In this document: piece after piece, positions 55,532-64,000 of the stretch
How the letters are laid out: every line of letters begins with the position of its first letter
Numbering within the stretch: position 1 is the stretch's first letter
Assembly (NCBI GenBank): GCA_017163975.1
Contig: JAFFSR010000245.1
Location: 3,611,001-3,675,000 of the forward strand
Direction: 5' to 3'
Length of the DNA: 64,000 bases
DNA from: Anastatus disparis
Taxonomy: Eukaryota > Arthropoda > Insecta > Hymenoptera > Eupelmidae
The notes under the pieces: model-generated
What the model saw: only the letters and a program-made list of their open reading frames with translations
Databases searched by the model: none
Told to the model about the DNA's origin: nothing
Position numbers and translations under genes: made by a program

Positions 55532-56932
55532 GATGTTTTTTTTAAATTGGCTTACGCTTACGTACACGTTTCTCTTCGAATGACCGATGTAGTGGATTTC
55601 TGACACGTTTTTGTCCTTTTTCGCAGCTGTTTCTCTTTTTATCATCCAGCAGTAATCTGCTAACATGTTGATACCCCAGTTTCCTTGAAATCTACGTTCA
55701 AACTCCTTTAAATCTTGGTGAAATCGTTCACCATGCTCTTCACTAAAGTCTCCGTTATTTTCAGGAAACTGATCAACGTGTGAATCAAGAAAATGAAGTT
55801 TTAAGTTCATTAGACAACCCAATTTTTCAAAATTACGTACCATTCTTTTCACAATAGCTTTATAATTCGTGTCTTTGGCATTACCCAAAAATTTCGTCGA
55901 TACCTCTTTAAAACTTAACCATGCTGCCTTTTCAACATCAGTCATGCTTTGTTCAAAGTTTTCGTCTCTAAATAAAGTTCGGATTTCAGGACCATCAAAA
56001 ATACCTTCATTTAATTTAGCATCAGATTTATGGGGAAATACTTTGCTTATATATTGGAAGCATTGACCGTCCTTGTCCAAAGCTTTAACTAATTGCTTTA
56101 TCAATCCAAGCTTTATATGCAGAGGCGGTATCAAAATTTTCGAAGGATTAACGAGTGGATCTTTTATAACATTCTGTTTTCCAGGTTCAAACGATTCTCT
56201 TGATGGCCAAATTTTCTTTTTATAGTGTTTTTCTCTATCTCTGCTATCAAACATGCATAAATAACATGGGTACTTCGTAAATCCAGATTGTTGTCCAAGT
56301 ATCATAGATAAAATCTTTAAATCGCCACATATTTGCCATTTATGTTCTCTATATTTTATTTTCGTTAAAAGTAGTTCAAGATTGGAATACTCTTCTTTAA
56401 GTACTGTTGAATGTGCTAATGGTATAGGAGCATATTTATTTGTGATATTGAGGAGTACTGCTTTAAGGCTGCGCTTTGATGAATCAATGAATAGTCGCCA
56501 ATTTTCAGGTTTGTATATGTTGGGTTTCAATTCATCAATAAGACCTTTCACGTCCGTGCAATAAACCATATTAGAATCATTCTTGAAATAATTTCTAAAG
56601 CGCTCTTCTCGATTACGATATGCACATACTTTAGTACCCTTTGTCAACATATTTCGTCTCTTAAACTCTGAAGCCATAAACTCTGATTGTTCCTTAGATA
56701 AACCACTCTTTCTAAATAAATCGTTCAGACTTTTTTGATCAAACTTTTCAACAGTTCGTTCTTCACCCTTAGGAATATACTCTTCATCACTATCCAGAGA
56801 ATGTTCTTCAGGTGAACTTAGATCTTCTTCATTTGGTGTGTTTGTGTCAGAGATTCGATCTGTCAATTTTTTATTTATACTTATTCTGTTGTAAAACTGG
56901 GTACTGTTGTTTAGAAATGAATTCGGTTTCAT
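55451..56932 (-). CDS. N-terminally truncated transposase of element V
   Basis: 493 codons. From NEEDLSSPEEHSLDSDEEY onward it matches the 646-residue protein on the plus strand apart from one Gly/Arg difference and the simple-repeat tail. The first 33 residues (MKPNSFLNNSTQFYN...) are unrelated to the other copy and come from the central spacer. The D-D-E residues are kept but all N-terminal cysteine motifs are missing. If expressed it could act as a competitor of the full protein. That is inference, by analogy with truncated transposases such as the P-element KP protein. Confidence 0.8.
55498..55528. repeat. (TC)n microsatellite in the left arm of element V
   Basis: Encodes the RERERE tail of the truncated transposase. 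The counterpart in the other arm is at about 59252-59280 with a slightly different length. Confidence 0.95.
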
Positions 56933-57024
56933 TTTAAAGCTCCGTTCAGTTAATCACTGTTGTACACTGTCATTGATCTTAAAGCATTGTCTATAAACGA
57001 ATGGGACTTTTGATCTTTTTCCAA

Positions 57025-57052
57025 AGCTATATATATATATATATATATATAT
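57025..57052. repeat. (TA)n microsatellite in the centre of element V
   Basis: Short TA run between the two divergent transposase genes. Confidence 0.93.
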
Positions 57053-57169
57053 CAGTACTCTATAAGGGTACCTAAAAAAAACCTGCTGCTGCGAAGTATT
57101 GGTCACGATGACAACTGCCCTGAAAATGGGATGTGTAGAATGATTCGGTGTACTCAATACTTTGCAGTA

Positions 57170-57383
57170 ACGAACCCAGCGAAGGCGCGCTGTCCTGCAG
57201 GGGAGCACTAGGATGTGAGAATGATGCCGTAGTGTGTCCGACGACGAGTTGACATTGTCCTCGTCAAAGTCGGAAAGCTCTCATACTTAGGCCTGGGGAG
57301 GTATGAGAGTTATCACCCCTAGGACGGCGGACTCACCTGCGATCGGAACAGGATTCCTAGTGTGTGGGGTTTAATTCAACAAT
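57170..57383 (+). promoter_or_regulatory. GC-rich leader with hairpin upstream of the full transposase
   Basis: Much richer in GC than its surroundings. CTCTCATAC (57278-57286) and GTATGAGAG (57301-57309) form a perfect 9-bp stem around TTAGGCCTGGGGAG. It directly precedes the ATG at 57384, so it is probably 5' UTR or promoter. The function is unknown. Confidence 0.45.
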
Positions 57384-59324
57384 ATGGCTAATTCAAATTT
57401 TCAACCTTTTTTAAACTGCGCTGGTACATCCAATAACAGTTTTAACCATACGTGTAATGGATCTCAAGATAATTTCTGTTATGTATGTTCAGAATATATT
57501 GGACAACAAAACAAAAGAAAAATCACAGATAATATTAATTTTATCTATCAAAAATGTTTTGATATTGAGATTTCTCAACAGGATAAAATTTGGGTTCCTC
57601 ATTATATATGTGCTTCATGTTATGCCATGATGAATCGATACAACACCAGTCAGGCTAGGTCCAAATTAAAATTTACTATACCTACAAAGTGGAAGGAACC
57701 AAAAGATGAAAATGATTGCTATTTTTGTTTAACAAAGATACAAGGTTTAGACAAGATACAGAAAAAAGGAATAGTATATCCTAATACTTCTTGTATAGAA
57801 TTTCCATCCAAGAATTTTATAGATATTTTTGAAAATAAAGATTCGAGAGATAGTTTTACAACAGGCTTAGGGAATCTAAATGTAGATGAAAACTCGACAG
57901 ATGAAACAACTGAAAATCTGATTGCCGCAGACGGAAGCTCATCAAATGAAGAAGATCTAAGTTCACCTGAAGAACATTCTCTGGATAGTGATGAAGAGTA
58001 TATTCCTAAGGGTGAAGAACGAACTGTTGAAAAGTTTGATCAAAAAAGTCTGAACGATTTATTTAGAAAGAGTGGTTTATCTAAGGAACAATCAGAGTTT
58101 ATGGCTTCAGAGTTTAAGAGACGAAATATGTTGACAAAGGGTACTAAAGTATGTGCATATCGTAATCGAGAAGAGCGCTTTAGAAATTATTTCAAGAATG
58201 ATTCTAATATGGTTTATTGCACGGACGTGAAAGGTCTTATTGATGAATTGAAACCCAACATATACAAACCTGAAAATTGGCGACTATTCATTGATTCATC
58301 AAAGCGCAGCCTTAAAGCAGTACTCCTCAATATCACAAATAAATATGCTCCTATACCATTAGCACATTCAACAGTACTTAAAGAAGAGTATTCCAATCTT
58401 GAACTACTTTTAACGAAAATAAAATATAGAGAACATAAATGGCAAATATGTGGCGATTTAAAGATTTTATCTATGATACTTAGACAACAATCTGGATTTA
58501 CGAAGTACCCATGTTATTTATGCATGTTTGATAGCAGAGATAGAGAAAAACACTATAAAAAGAAAATTTGGCCATCAAGAGAATCGTTTGAACCTGGAAA
58601 ACAGAATGTTATAAAAGATCCACTCGTTAATCCTTCGAAAATTTTGATACCGCCTCTGCATATAAAGCTTGGATTGATAAAGCAATTAGTTAAAGCTTTG
58701 GACAAGGACGGTCAATGCTTCCAATATATAAGCAAAGTATTTCCCCATAAATCTGATGCTAAATTAAATGAAGGTATTTTTGATGGTCCTGAAATCCGAA
58801 CTTTATTTAGAGACGAAAACTTTGAACAAAGCATGACTGATGTTGAAAAGGCAGCATGGTTAAGTTTTAAAGAGGTATCGACGAAATTTTTGGGTAATGC
58901 CAAAGACACGAATTATAAAGCTATTGTGAAAAGAATGGTACGTAATTTTGAAAAATTGGGTTGTCTAATGAACTTAAAACTTCATTTTCTTGATTCACAC
59001 GTTGATCAGTTTCCTGAAAATAACGGAGACTTTAGTGAAGAGCATGGTGAACGATTTCACCAAGATTTAAAGGAGTTTGAACGTAGATTTCAAGGAAACT
59101 GGGGTATCAACATGTTAGCAGATTACTGCTGGATGATAAAAAGAGAAACAGCTGCGAAAAAGGACAAAAACGTGTCAGAAATCCACTACATCGGTCATTC
59201 GAAGAGAAACGTGTACGTAAGCGTAAGCCAATTTAAAAAAACATCGGAAGAAGAGAGAGAGAGAGAGAGAGAGCGAGAGACAAACATAGACAAAATGTTA
59301 AGTTTAACGTACACAATAGGCTAA
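57384..59324 (+). CDS. DDE-like transposase of element V
   Basis: A 646-codon intact frame. The N-terminal 120 residues hold three Cys pairs (FCYVCSEY with C32 and C35, YICASCYAM, and DCYFCLTK), probably a DNA-binding zinc domain. An acidic linker (NEEDLSSPEEHSLDSDEEY) follows. Candidate catalytic residues are D304 (LFIDSSKRSLK), D358 (ICGDLKILSM) and E552/E553/E556 (DFSEEHGERFHQDLK), with an extra CYLCMFDSRDRE finger after D358. The C-terminus ends in an RE repeat made by a GA microsatellite. I recognise it as a widespread arthropod transposon-type protein but cannot name its superfamily. The start is the first ATG after the GC-rich leader. Confidence 0.82.
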   Translation: MANSNFQPFLNCAGTSNNSFNHTCNGSQDNFCYVCSEYIGQQNKRKITDNINFIYQKCFDIEISQQDKIWVPHYICASCYAMMNRYNTSQARSKLKFTIPTKWKEPKDENDCYFCLTKIQGLDKIQKKGIVYPNTSCIEFPSKNFIDIFENKDSRDSFTTGLGNLNVDENSTDETTENLIAADGSSSNEEDLSSPEEHSLDSDEEYIPKGEERTVEKFDQKSLNDLFRKSGLSKEQSEFMASEFKRRNMLTKGTKVCAYRNREERFRNYFKNDSNMVYCTDVKGLIDELKPNIYKPENWRLFIDSSKRSLKAVLLNITNKYAPIPLAHSTVLKEEYSNLELLLTKIKYREHKWQICGDLKILSMILRQQSGFTKYPCYLCMFDSRDREKHYKKKIWPSRESFEPGKQNVIKDPLVNPSKILIPPLHIKLGLIKQLVKALDKDGQCFQYISKVFPHKSDAKLNEGIFDGPEIRTLFRDENFEQSMTDVEKAAWLSFKEVSTKFLGNAKDTNYKAIVKRMVRNFEKLGCLMNLKLHFLDSHVDQFPENNGDFSEEHGERFHQDLKEFERRFQGNWGINMLADYCWMIKRETAAKKDKNVSEIHYIGHSKRNVYVSVSQFKKTSEEERERERERETNIDKMLSLTYTIG

Positions 59325-59949
59325 GTTAATATCTTGAATTTACAGTCAATGCTGTGAAAGACTCTAAAATTAGTATTTCAGACGTAAAATTTTTAAAAAA
59401 TCGATAAATTTACCATATACAGTTCTTGTCACCGCCCTCTAGAAGTAGTTTTTACACAATCTGACTTCAAATTCATGATCAGCAATCTGAAAAACCCCCA
59501 GGATAGTATTTCCAATGTTTATCGACTCTTCAAAAGACGCATGATTAAATTTTAATATTGTTTAAATCCATTTTAGGCAAAATTTCGACTTTTACCGATT
59601 TCCTCATCTTTTCAGCCCCATACAGAGGACTAGAATCGCGTTAAAAAAATTTGAAGGTATGGTTTCCCGTGTATTTTTTCCCGTAGAATTCGATTATGAA
59701 GTCCAATTAACCGTATCTCATGATTTGTTTTTTTCTAGACTCGAAAAACCGCAAAAAAACCGTAAAAAATGAGGTTTTTTCAATAAAACTCTGAGAAAAG
59801 GTAGGAAAACCCTATATTTTTATTACAGATTCGGATTCAGCGTCGAAAAATACATGGGAATATGTATGTCCGGTCAAAAGTTCAGACATTTTTTTTCATT
59901 TTGTGGGCCTGTGTAATATACATATCAAATATATCTATAAAATATTAGC

Positions 59950-61011
59950 ATGCAAAATAAAAATTTTAATATCTTGTTCTGGAATCTCAGGAGTTTAAAT
60001 GCAAGAAGACTCGAATTAGAAAAAATGAAAATTGAATTTGACATCATCGTTGCAGTCGAGACTTGGCTGAAGCCAGATAAACCCGTAAATTTTACGGGAT
60101 TCAATATACACAGATTCGATCGCCTAGATATCACTGGTGGTGGCATCATATTTATTGTTAAAAAAGACATCGACTTCCAAGTTCTAAATACTACCTCATC
60201 AGAACCAGAAATTGAACTTGGAGGCATTAGGATTAAAGCCAAAGATCACTCTTTTAATTTACTCGCATGCTACAAGCCACCTCATATACATCCCTCTCCA
60301 AGAGTTTGGTACGAGATTATGAGCAACAGTGTAATATGTAGCGAGCCAACTATTTTTTTGGGAGATTTCAACTCGCACCATGTTGGCTGGAATTGCAGTT
60401 ATAATGACAAGGATGGAATGAATTTATTGAATTCTCTTGATGGGAATGATCTAATTATCCATAATGTCAAGACGTCCACACACATTGATCCTGCTCGGTG
60501 TAAAAAATCCAATATTGATTTAGTCATTTCAACCGCCTCTATGGCTGATCGCATCAATCACAAGGTTTTTGACGATTTATACGGATCTGACTATTTCCCC
60601 ATCTCCATCCAAGTTAGTATAGATCAAGTCATCTACGCCAGAAAGTCATTCAAATTATATTCTAAAAAAACAGATTGGCAAAAATGCAATGATACGCTTG
60701 ACCAACAATACTCTGAATTTCATAATAGTGACTACATCAATTCGTCACCCATTAACAAATATAATTTCTGGATTGAAAAGATCAAGCATGCTATCACAAG
60801 TAACACACCTGCGAAGAGAAAAGTCGCCTCCTCCAGATTTCGTAACCCGGTCCCCTGGTGGGATGCAGAGTGCGACAAACTTAAAAGACTACGCAAAGCC
60901 GCATTTAAGAAGTGGGAATTTTCTGGTCTTGCCTCTGATCACCAAAGCTACCTAAAAGCTGATCATTCTCTAAGGAAAACCTTCAAGAAGAAAAAAAAAA
61001 CAAAACTATAA
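59950..61011 (+). pseudogene. LINE C ORF2, endonuclease part
   Basis: Begins MQNKNFNILFWNLRSLNAR, with catalytic-type motifs NLRSL, VAVETWLKP, ITGGGIIFI, CYKPPH, FLGDFNSHHVGW and NIDLVIS. The last motif reads GSDYFPI where SDH is expected, so the catalytic His is Tyr. A frameshift at the A-run near 60991-61006 ends this frame just before the RT region. The start is the Met 32 bp after element V's target duplication. Confidence 0.87.
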
Positions 61012-62990
61012 ACAATTCGCAGAAACCATTGATTTTCGGAAAAACGTCTCATAAGTTTGGAACAAAACCAAAATTTTCAAAAACAAGTGGGTCAAAACAC
61101 CCATAACTAGCCACGATAGGTCACTAGTGAAATCCCAAGCAGAGGTGGTAATGGACAAAATAGCCCCACAACTACAAGCCAATCATATTGAGCCTTCGAT
61201 TCAATCGTTTAATAACAAAGACTCCTTCTTTGACAATCATTTCGATTTTGCTAAATTCAATGCCGCCCTTGAATCTAGAAACAAACACTCCGGCTGCGGT
61301 CTGGACGGCATTGACTATCACACACTCACTAAAATTCTACTGAAGTATAAATTGGAATTGCTTGACATTTACAACCAGATGCAACAGGAAAATATCTACC
61401 CATCAAACTGGCAAGAATCCTTTGTACACTTCATCAGCAAACCAGATGGGTCAGGCCTTCGACCTATAGCTATGACATCGTGTCTCTGTAAGATATATGA
61501 GCTCATGGTAAAAAACAGATTACAATGGTTCTGCAAGCACAACAACATTCTTCCAGCATCAAACTCAGGCTTTCAAAAAGGTAGATCCTGCTACGACAAC
61601 TTAACAAACTTTCTTCTACATATCGACAACAACTTCAGTAAGAACTGGGATACACTTGCAGCATTTTTAGACGTTCAGGGAGCGTTCGACAACGTCAACC
61701 CCCAAATTCTTCTTTGCAAACTAGAAGAGATTGGATGTTCTCGCACAGTACTTTACTTCTTACAACATCTTATAATCAAGCGCTCAATCTACACTGAATA
61801 TAATCTAGATTATCCGCGTTATGCTTATAAAGGTGTACCTCAGGGTGGGGTACTTAGCCCCCTTCTTTATCTCATTTACGTTAAGGATATCCATAAAAAC
61901 ATATCTAGATTCATACATATTTCCCAATTTGCTGACGACATTCTCCTCTACACAAGTTCATCATCATTGGAAAAAAGTGCTACACAACTTGAAAAGGCCA
62001 CAGAAAACATACGCAATAAATAATTTGAATTGGATCTCACTTTAAGCGTTAAAAAGACTAAACTAGTCCATTTCAACAACAAAAATATACCACCTAGGGA
62101 CACACATCTCACCATCAATAATGAAAACATTAAATCTACTGAATCCGCCAAATTTCTAGGAGTTATCTTCGACTTTCAACTCAAGTTTGAGCAACAGGTC
62201 AAGACCATCGCCATTAAGTGTCAAAGAGCTCATCGAATTCTTAAATACCTATGCGGAACGTGGTGGGGTGCTCATCCCCAAACTTTATTAGTTCTTTACA
62301 AGAACTTCGTTCGAGCCACTATGGACTATGGATTATTTATTTATTATCCAAAATCAAAGGCTATGGCACAAACCATTGAAAAAATTCAGTATTCTTCTCT
62401 CAGGACCGTAATGGGATATCGTACATCTACACCCAAAAACGTTATCTTAGCTGAAACCAAGCTCACCTCTATGAGGGATCGGGCCTTATATTCAGGCTGC
62501 AACTATGTCACCAAAGCTCTCTCCAATAGATCTAATCCTGCATCCAAAAATATAAATCTATATTACATAAAAAAAAGAAAAAGTAAACGCAAAAAAAAGA
62601 GAATTATCTCTCAATGCCTTTCCAAAGTTCTCACAGAAACCAACAAGACATTATATATAAGCCACCTCAATGAAATATATGCACATCCCTTCAAAGCTAT
62701 GTACCATCAACCAAATACAGATTTTAGTCTTGGTAAATTAATTAAAAAAGTCAAAGATCCGGATCTGACGCTCGATCTATACTACTCCGATGACTCAATT
62801 TGTAAAATTTTCACCGACGGCAGTAAAATTGCAGGCTCCAAATCTGTGGGTTCCACCCACATTACCGACGATGCTGGAAACAGTAATATAACAAGCTCTA
62901 ATCTGCACACTTCAAATTTTTTCTGCCAAAGTCATCGCCATCAACACTGCGTTAAAATTTGTATCTCAATCCAAATATGATAAACATGTA
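61012..62990 (+). pseudogene. LINE C ORF2, reverse transcriptase part
   Basis: The frame from about 61127 has GLDGIDYHTLTKILLK, FHSISKPD-type sequence (VHFISKPDGSGLRPIAM), GFQKGRSCYDNL, FLDVQGAFDNV, GVPQGGVLSPLLYLIY and the active box FADDILLYTS (61928-61957). A stop at about 62023 (NK-stop) and a change of frame lead to LTLSVKKTKLVHF and AKFLGVIFD at 62030-62980. It then enters RNase H at FTDGSK (62811-62828). The active residues are intact, but the frame breaks prevent a full protein. Confidence 0.87.
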
Positions 62991-63680
62991 ATATTTTCCG
63001 ACTCACTAAGCGTACTCCAAGCATTACAAAGCCATAAATCCACCACATTTAATCACCCTCTAATAGTTAAAGCAAGAAACAAAATATATCAAATAACGTC
63101 CAATAGTTCTCAAGATCAACCGTTACAATTTGTTTGGATTCCAGCACATATAGGCATCCAAGGCAATGAAAAGGCCGATAAATTAGCTAAAATGGCCACG
63201 AGCAGACCATCTGAAAACAACGAAGTGCCCTATACAGACTTTAGACAAACATGGAAAAAATTTGCCTATGACAACACATGCAAATCTAACATGGAAGATG
63301 GAATTTTAAAAGGAATTAAATACTTCAATAACTTCAACAATAATTCCAAACATCCTTGGTTCAAAGACAAAAATCTTTCCAGGCATGCAATAGTAACCAT
63401 AAATCGTCTTAGAGCTGATCATTACAGCTCTGCTTCATCGATGGCCAGGAAAAATATCGTTTCCTCCCCAGCATGCACCTGCGGCCACGATTATCAAGAT
63501 ATAGAACACCTACTATGAGAATGCCCGCTCTACAGGGATCAACGCTACGACATGTTTAAAAGTTTCAAAGACGCTAAAATTATTGTTAATTGTGATATGA
63601 CTCATATTTTAAAGAACTTAAATTTAAATATTATTAAAATAGTTATAAATTTTCTTAAAAAGTGTAACTTAAATCTTTAG
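62811..63680 (+). pseudogene. LINE C RNase H and C-terminal zinc finger
   Basis: FTDGSK in one frame, then after a frameshift near 62920 AKVIAINTALKF, IFSDSLSVLQAL and WIPAHIGIQGNEKADKLAK. Further on is a C-terminal finger CTCGHDYQDIEHLL followed by a stop (TGA, 63516-63518, where Trp is usual) and ECPLYRDQR. This order is typical of RNase H-bearing I/Jockey-group LINEs. Final stop near 63680. Confidence 0.85.
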
Positions 63681-64000
63681 TCATATATACGGAGAGAAAT
63701 GTATGATTAAATATTAGCACAAACTTAATGAAAAATTACTATACTGTATAACATCGGAGAGACAAACTCGATATGTGTTAAATTTTAGTATATGTATATA
63801 GTAAAATTTCAAAGCATCAAATTTTACTATACTATATATCAAATTTTTCTATACCTTTTAGCAAATTTTACTACACTGCATATTAGATTTTATAAATATC
63901 ATGTATTAAATATTATGGATATGAATTTTTTTTTAAATTCTAAAAATATTATTTTCCAATGCTCGTTGACGTTCTGAGAATTTTACTTGTGTTTTCAAAT
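63681..64000. other. AT-rich flank with repeated TTTTACTATACT-like words
   Basis: Variants of AAATTTTACTATACTGTATA occur about four to five times between 63735 and 63890. It may be the LINE C 3' end or a small local repeat. No gene. Confidence 0.5.

Larger units (their letters stand above)
54862..59914. mobile_element. Element V: 5.05-kb transposon with about 1.97-kb inverted repeats and two transposase copies
   Basis: The ends ACACAGGCCCACAAAATGAA are perfectly inverted. AATA (54858-54861 and 59915-59918) flanks both sides, in a slightly repetitive AATAATA context. The arms run 54862-56835 and 57943-59914, with nearly no differences. Each arm includes the last two-thirds of the transposase gene. 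The unique centre (56836-57942) holds the transposase N-terminal coding, a TA microsatellite and a GC-rich leader. The two transposase frames point outward from the centre. Confidence 0.92.
53081..63680 (+). mobile_element. LINE C, I/Jockey-type with RNase H, split by element V
   Basis: Begins with a GC-rich leader (CAGTCGCGCGCAGG). ORF1 runs 53220-54856 and ORF2 (endonuclease, RT, RNase H, C-terminal zinc finger) runs 59950-63680. Element V (54862-59914) lies exactly between the two ORFs. Frameshifts in both ORFs make it inactive. The 3' end is uncertain and I found no target duplication. Confidence 0.85.

Noticed and set aside
1..64000. Host protein-coding genes, tRNA or rRNA genes
   Set aside because: I looked for conserved non-element proteins and RNA folds on both strands and saw none. 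All long frames trace to transposable elements or stay unassigned.

Overview
The window looks like eukaryotic nuclear DNA that consists almost entirely of transposable elements. It is very AT-rich, with no bacterial gene layout and no recognisable host gene, tRNA or rRNA. The element types (Ty3/gypsy, copia and probably BEL/Pao LTR elements, CR1/L2-like and I/Jockey/LOA-like LINEs, Helitrons, many palindromic TTAA-flanked elements) fit an arthropod, most likely an insect. I cannot name a species.

Layout. 1-13066: a decayed Helitron on the minus strand (Ulp1-like protease, basic 42-residue repeats, Rep, helicase running off the left edge). It is interrupted by a 712-codon long-TIR DNA transposon (142-3849), a solo LTR (6368-7351) and a LINE (8307-11956). 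13223-19529: MITEs, a 1.5-kb relative of the first transposon (13922-15403), copia remnants and AT-rich filler. 19590-21980: a 150-bp tandem satellite. 23094-52737: a nest of insertions. A palindromic TTAA element (23830-50552) holds a gypsy retrotransposon (25994-50233). The gypsy holds a TTAA element in its 5' LTR, a long-TIR transposon in its RNase H (32436-34963) and an 11.5-kb Helitron in its integrase (37066-48592). That Helitron holds a hAT-like MITE, a MITE cluster and a CR1/L2-like LINE (42718-47076). 50557-53072: further palindromic elements. 53081-about 63680: an I/Jockey-type LINE split by a 5.05-kb palindromic transposon (54862-59914) that carries two divergent copies of its transposase.

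Many insertion boundaries are set by direct evidence: target-site duplications (AATG, TATT, AATA, AAAT, ATATT, TTAA, ATCAGTTT, and a 14-bp LINE duplication), reading frames that resume when the insert is removed, and uninterrupted partner copies elsewhere in the window. The least ordinary items are the transposon with near-identical 2-kb inverted repeats containing most of its transposase, the Helitron with an upstream Ulp1-like protease and basic repeats, the three-member transposon family ending in GGCTGATTCC, and the chain of abutting TTAA elements.
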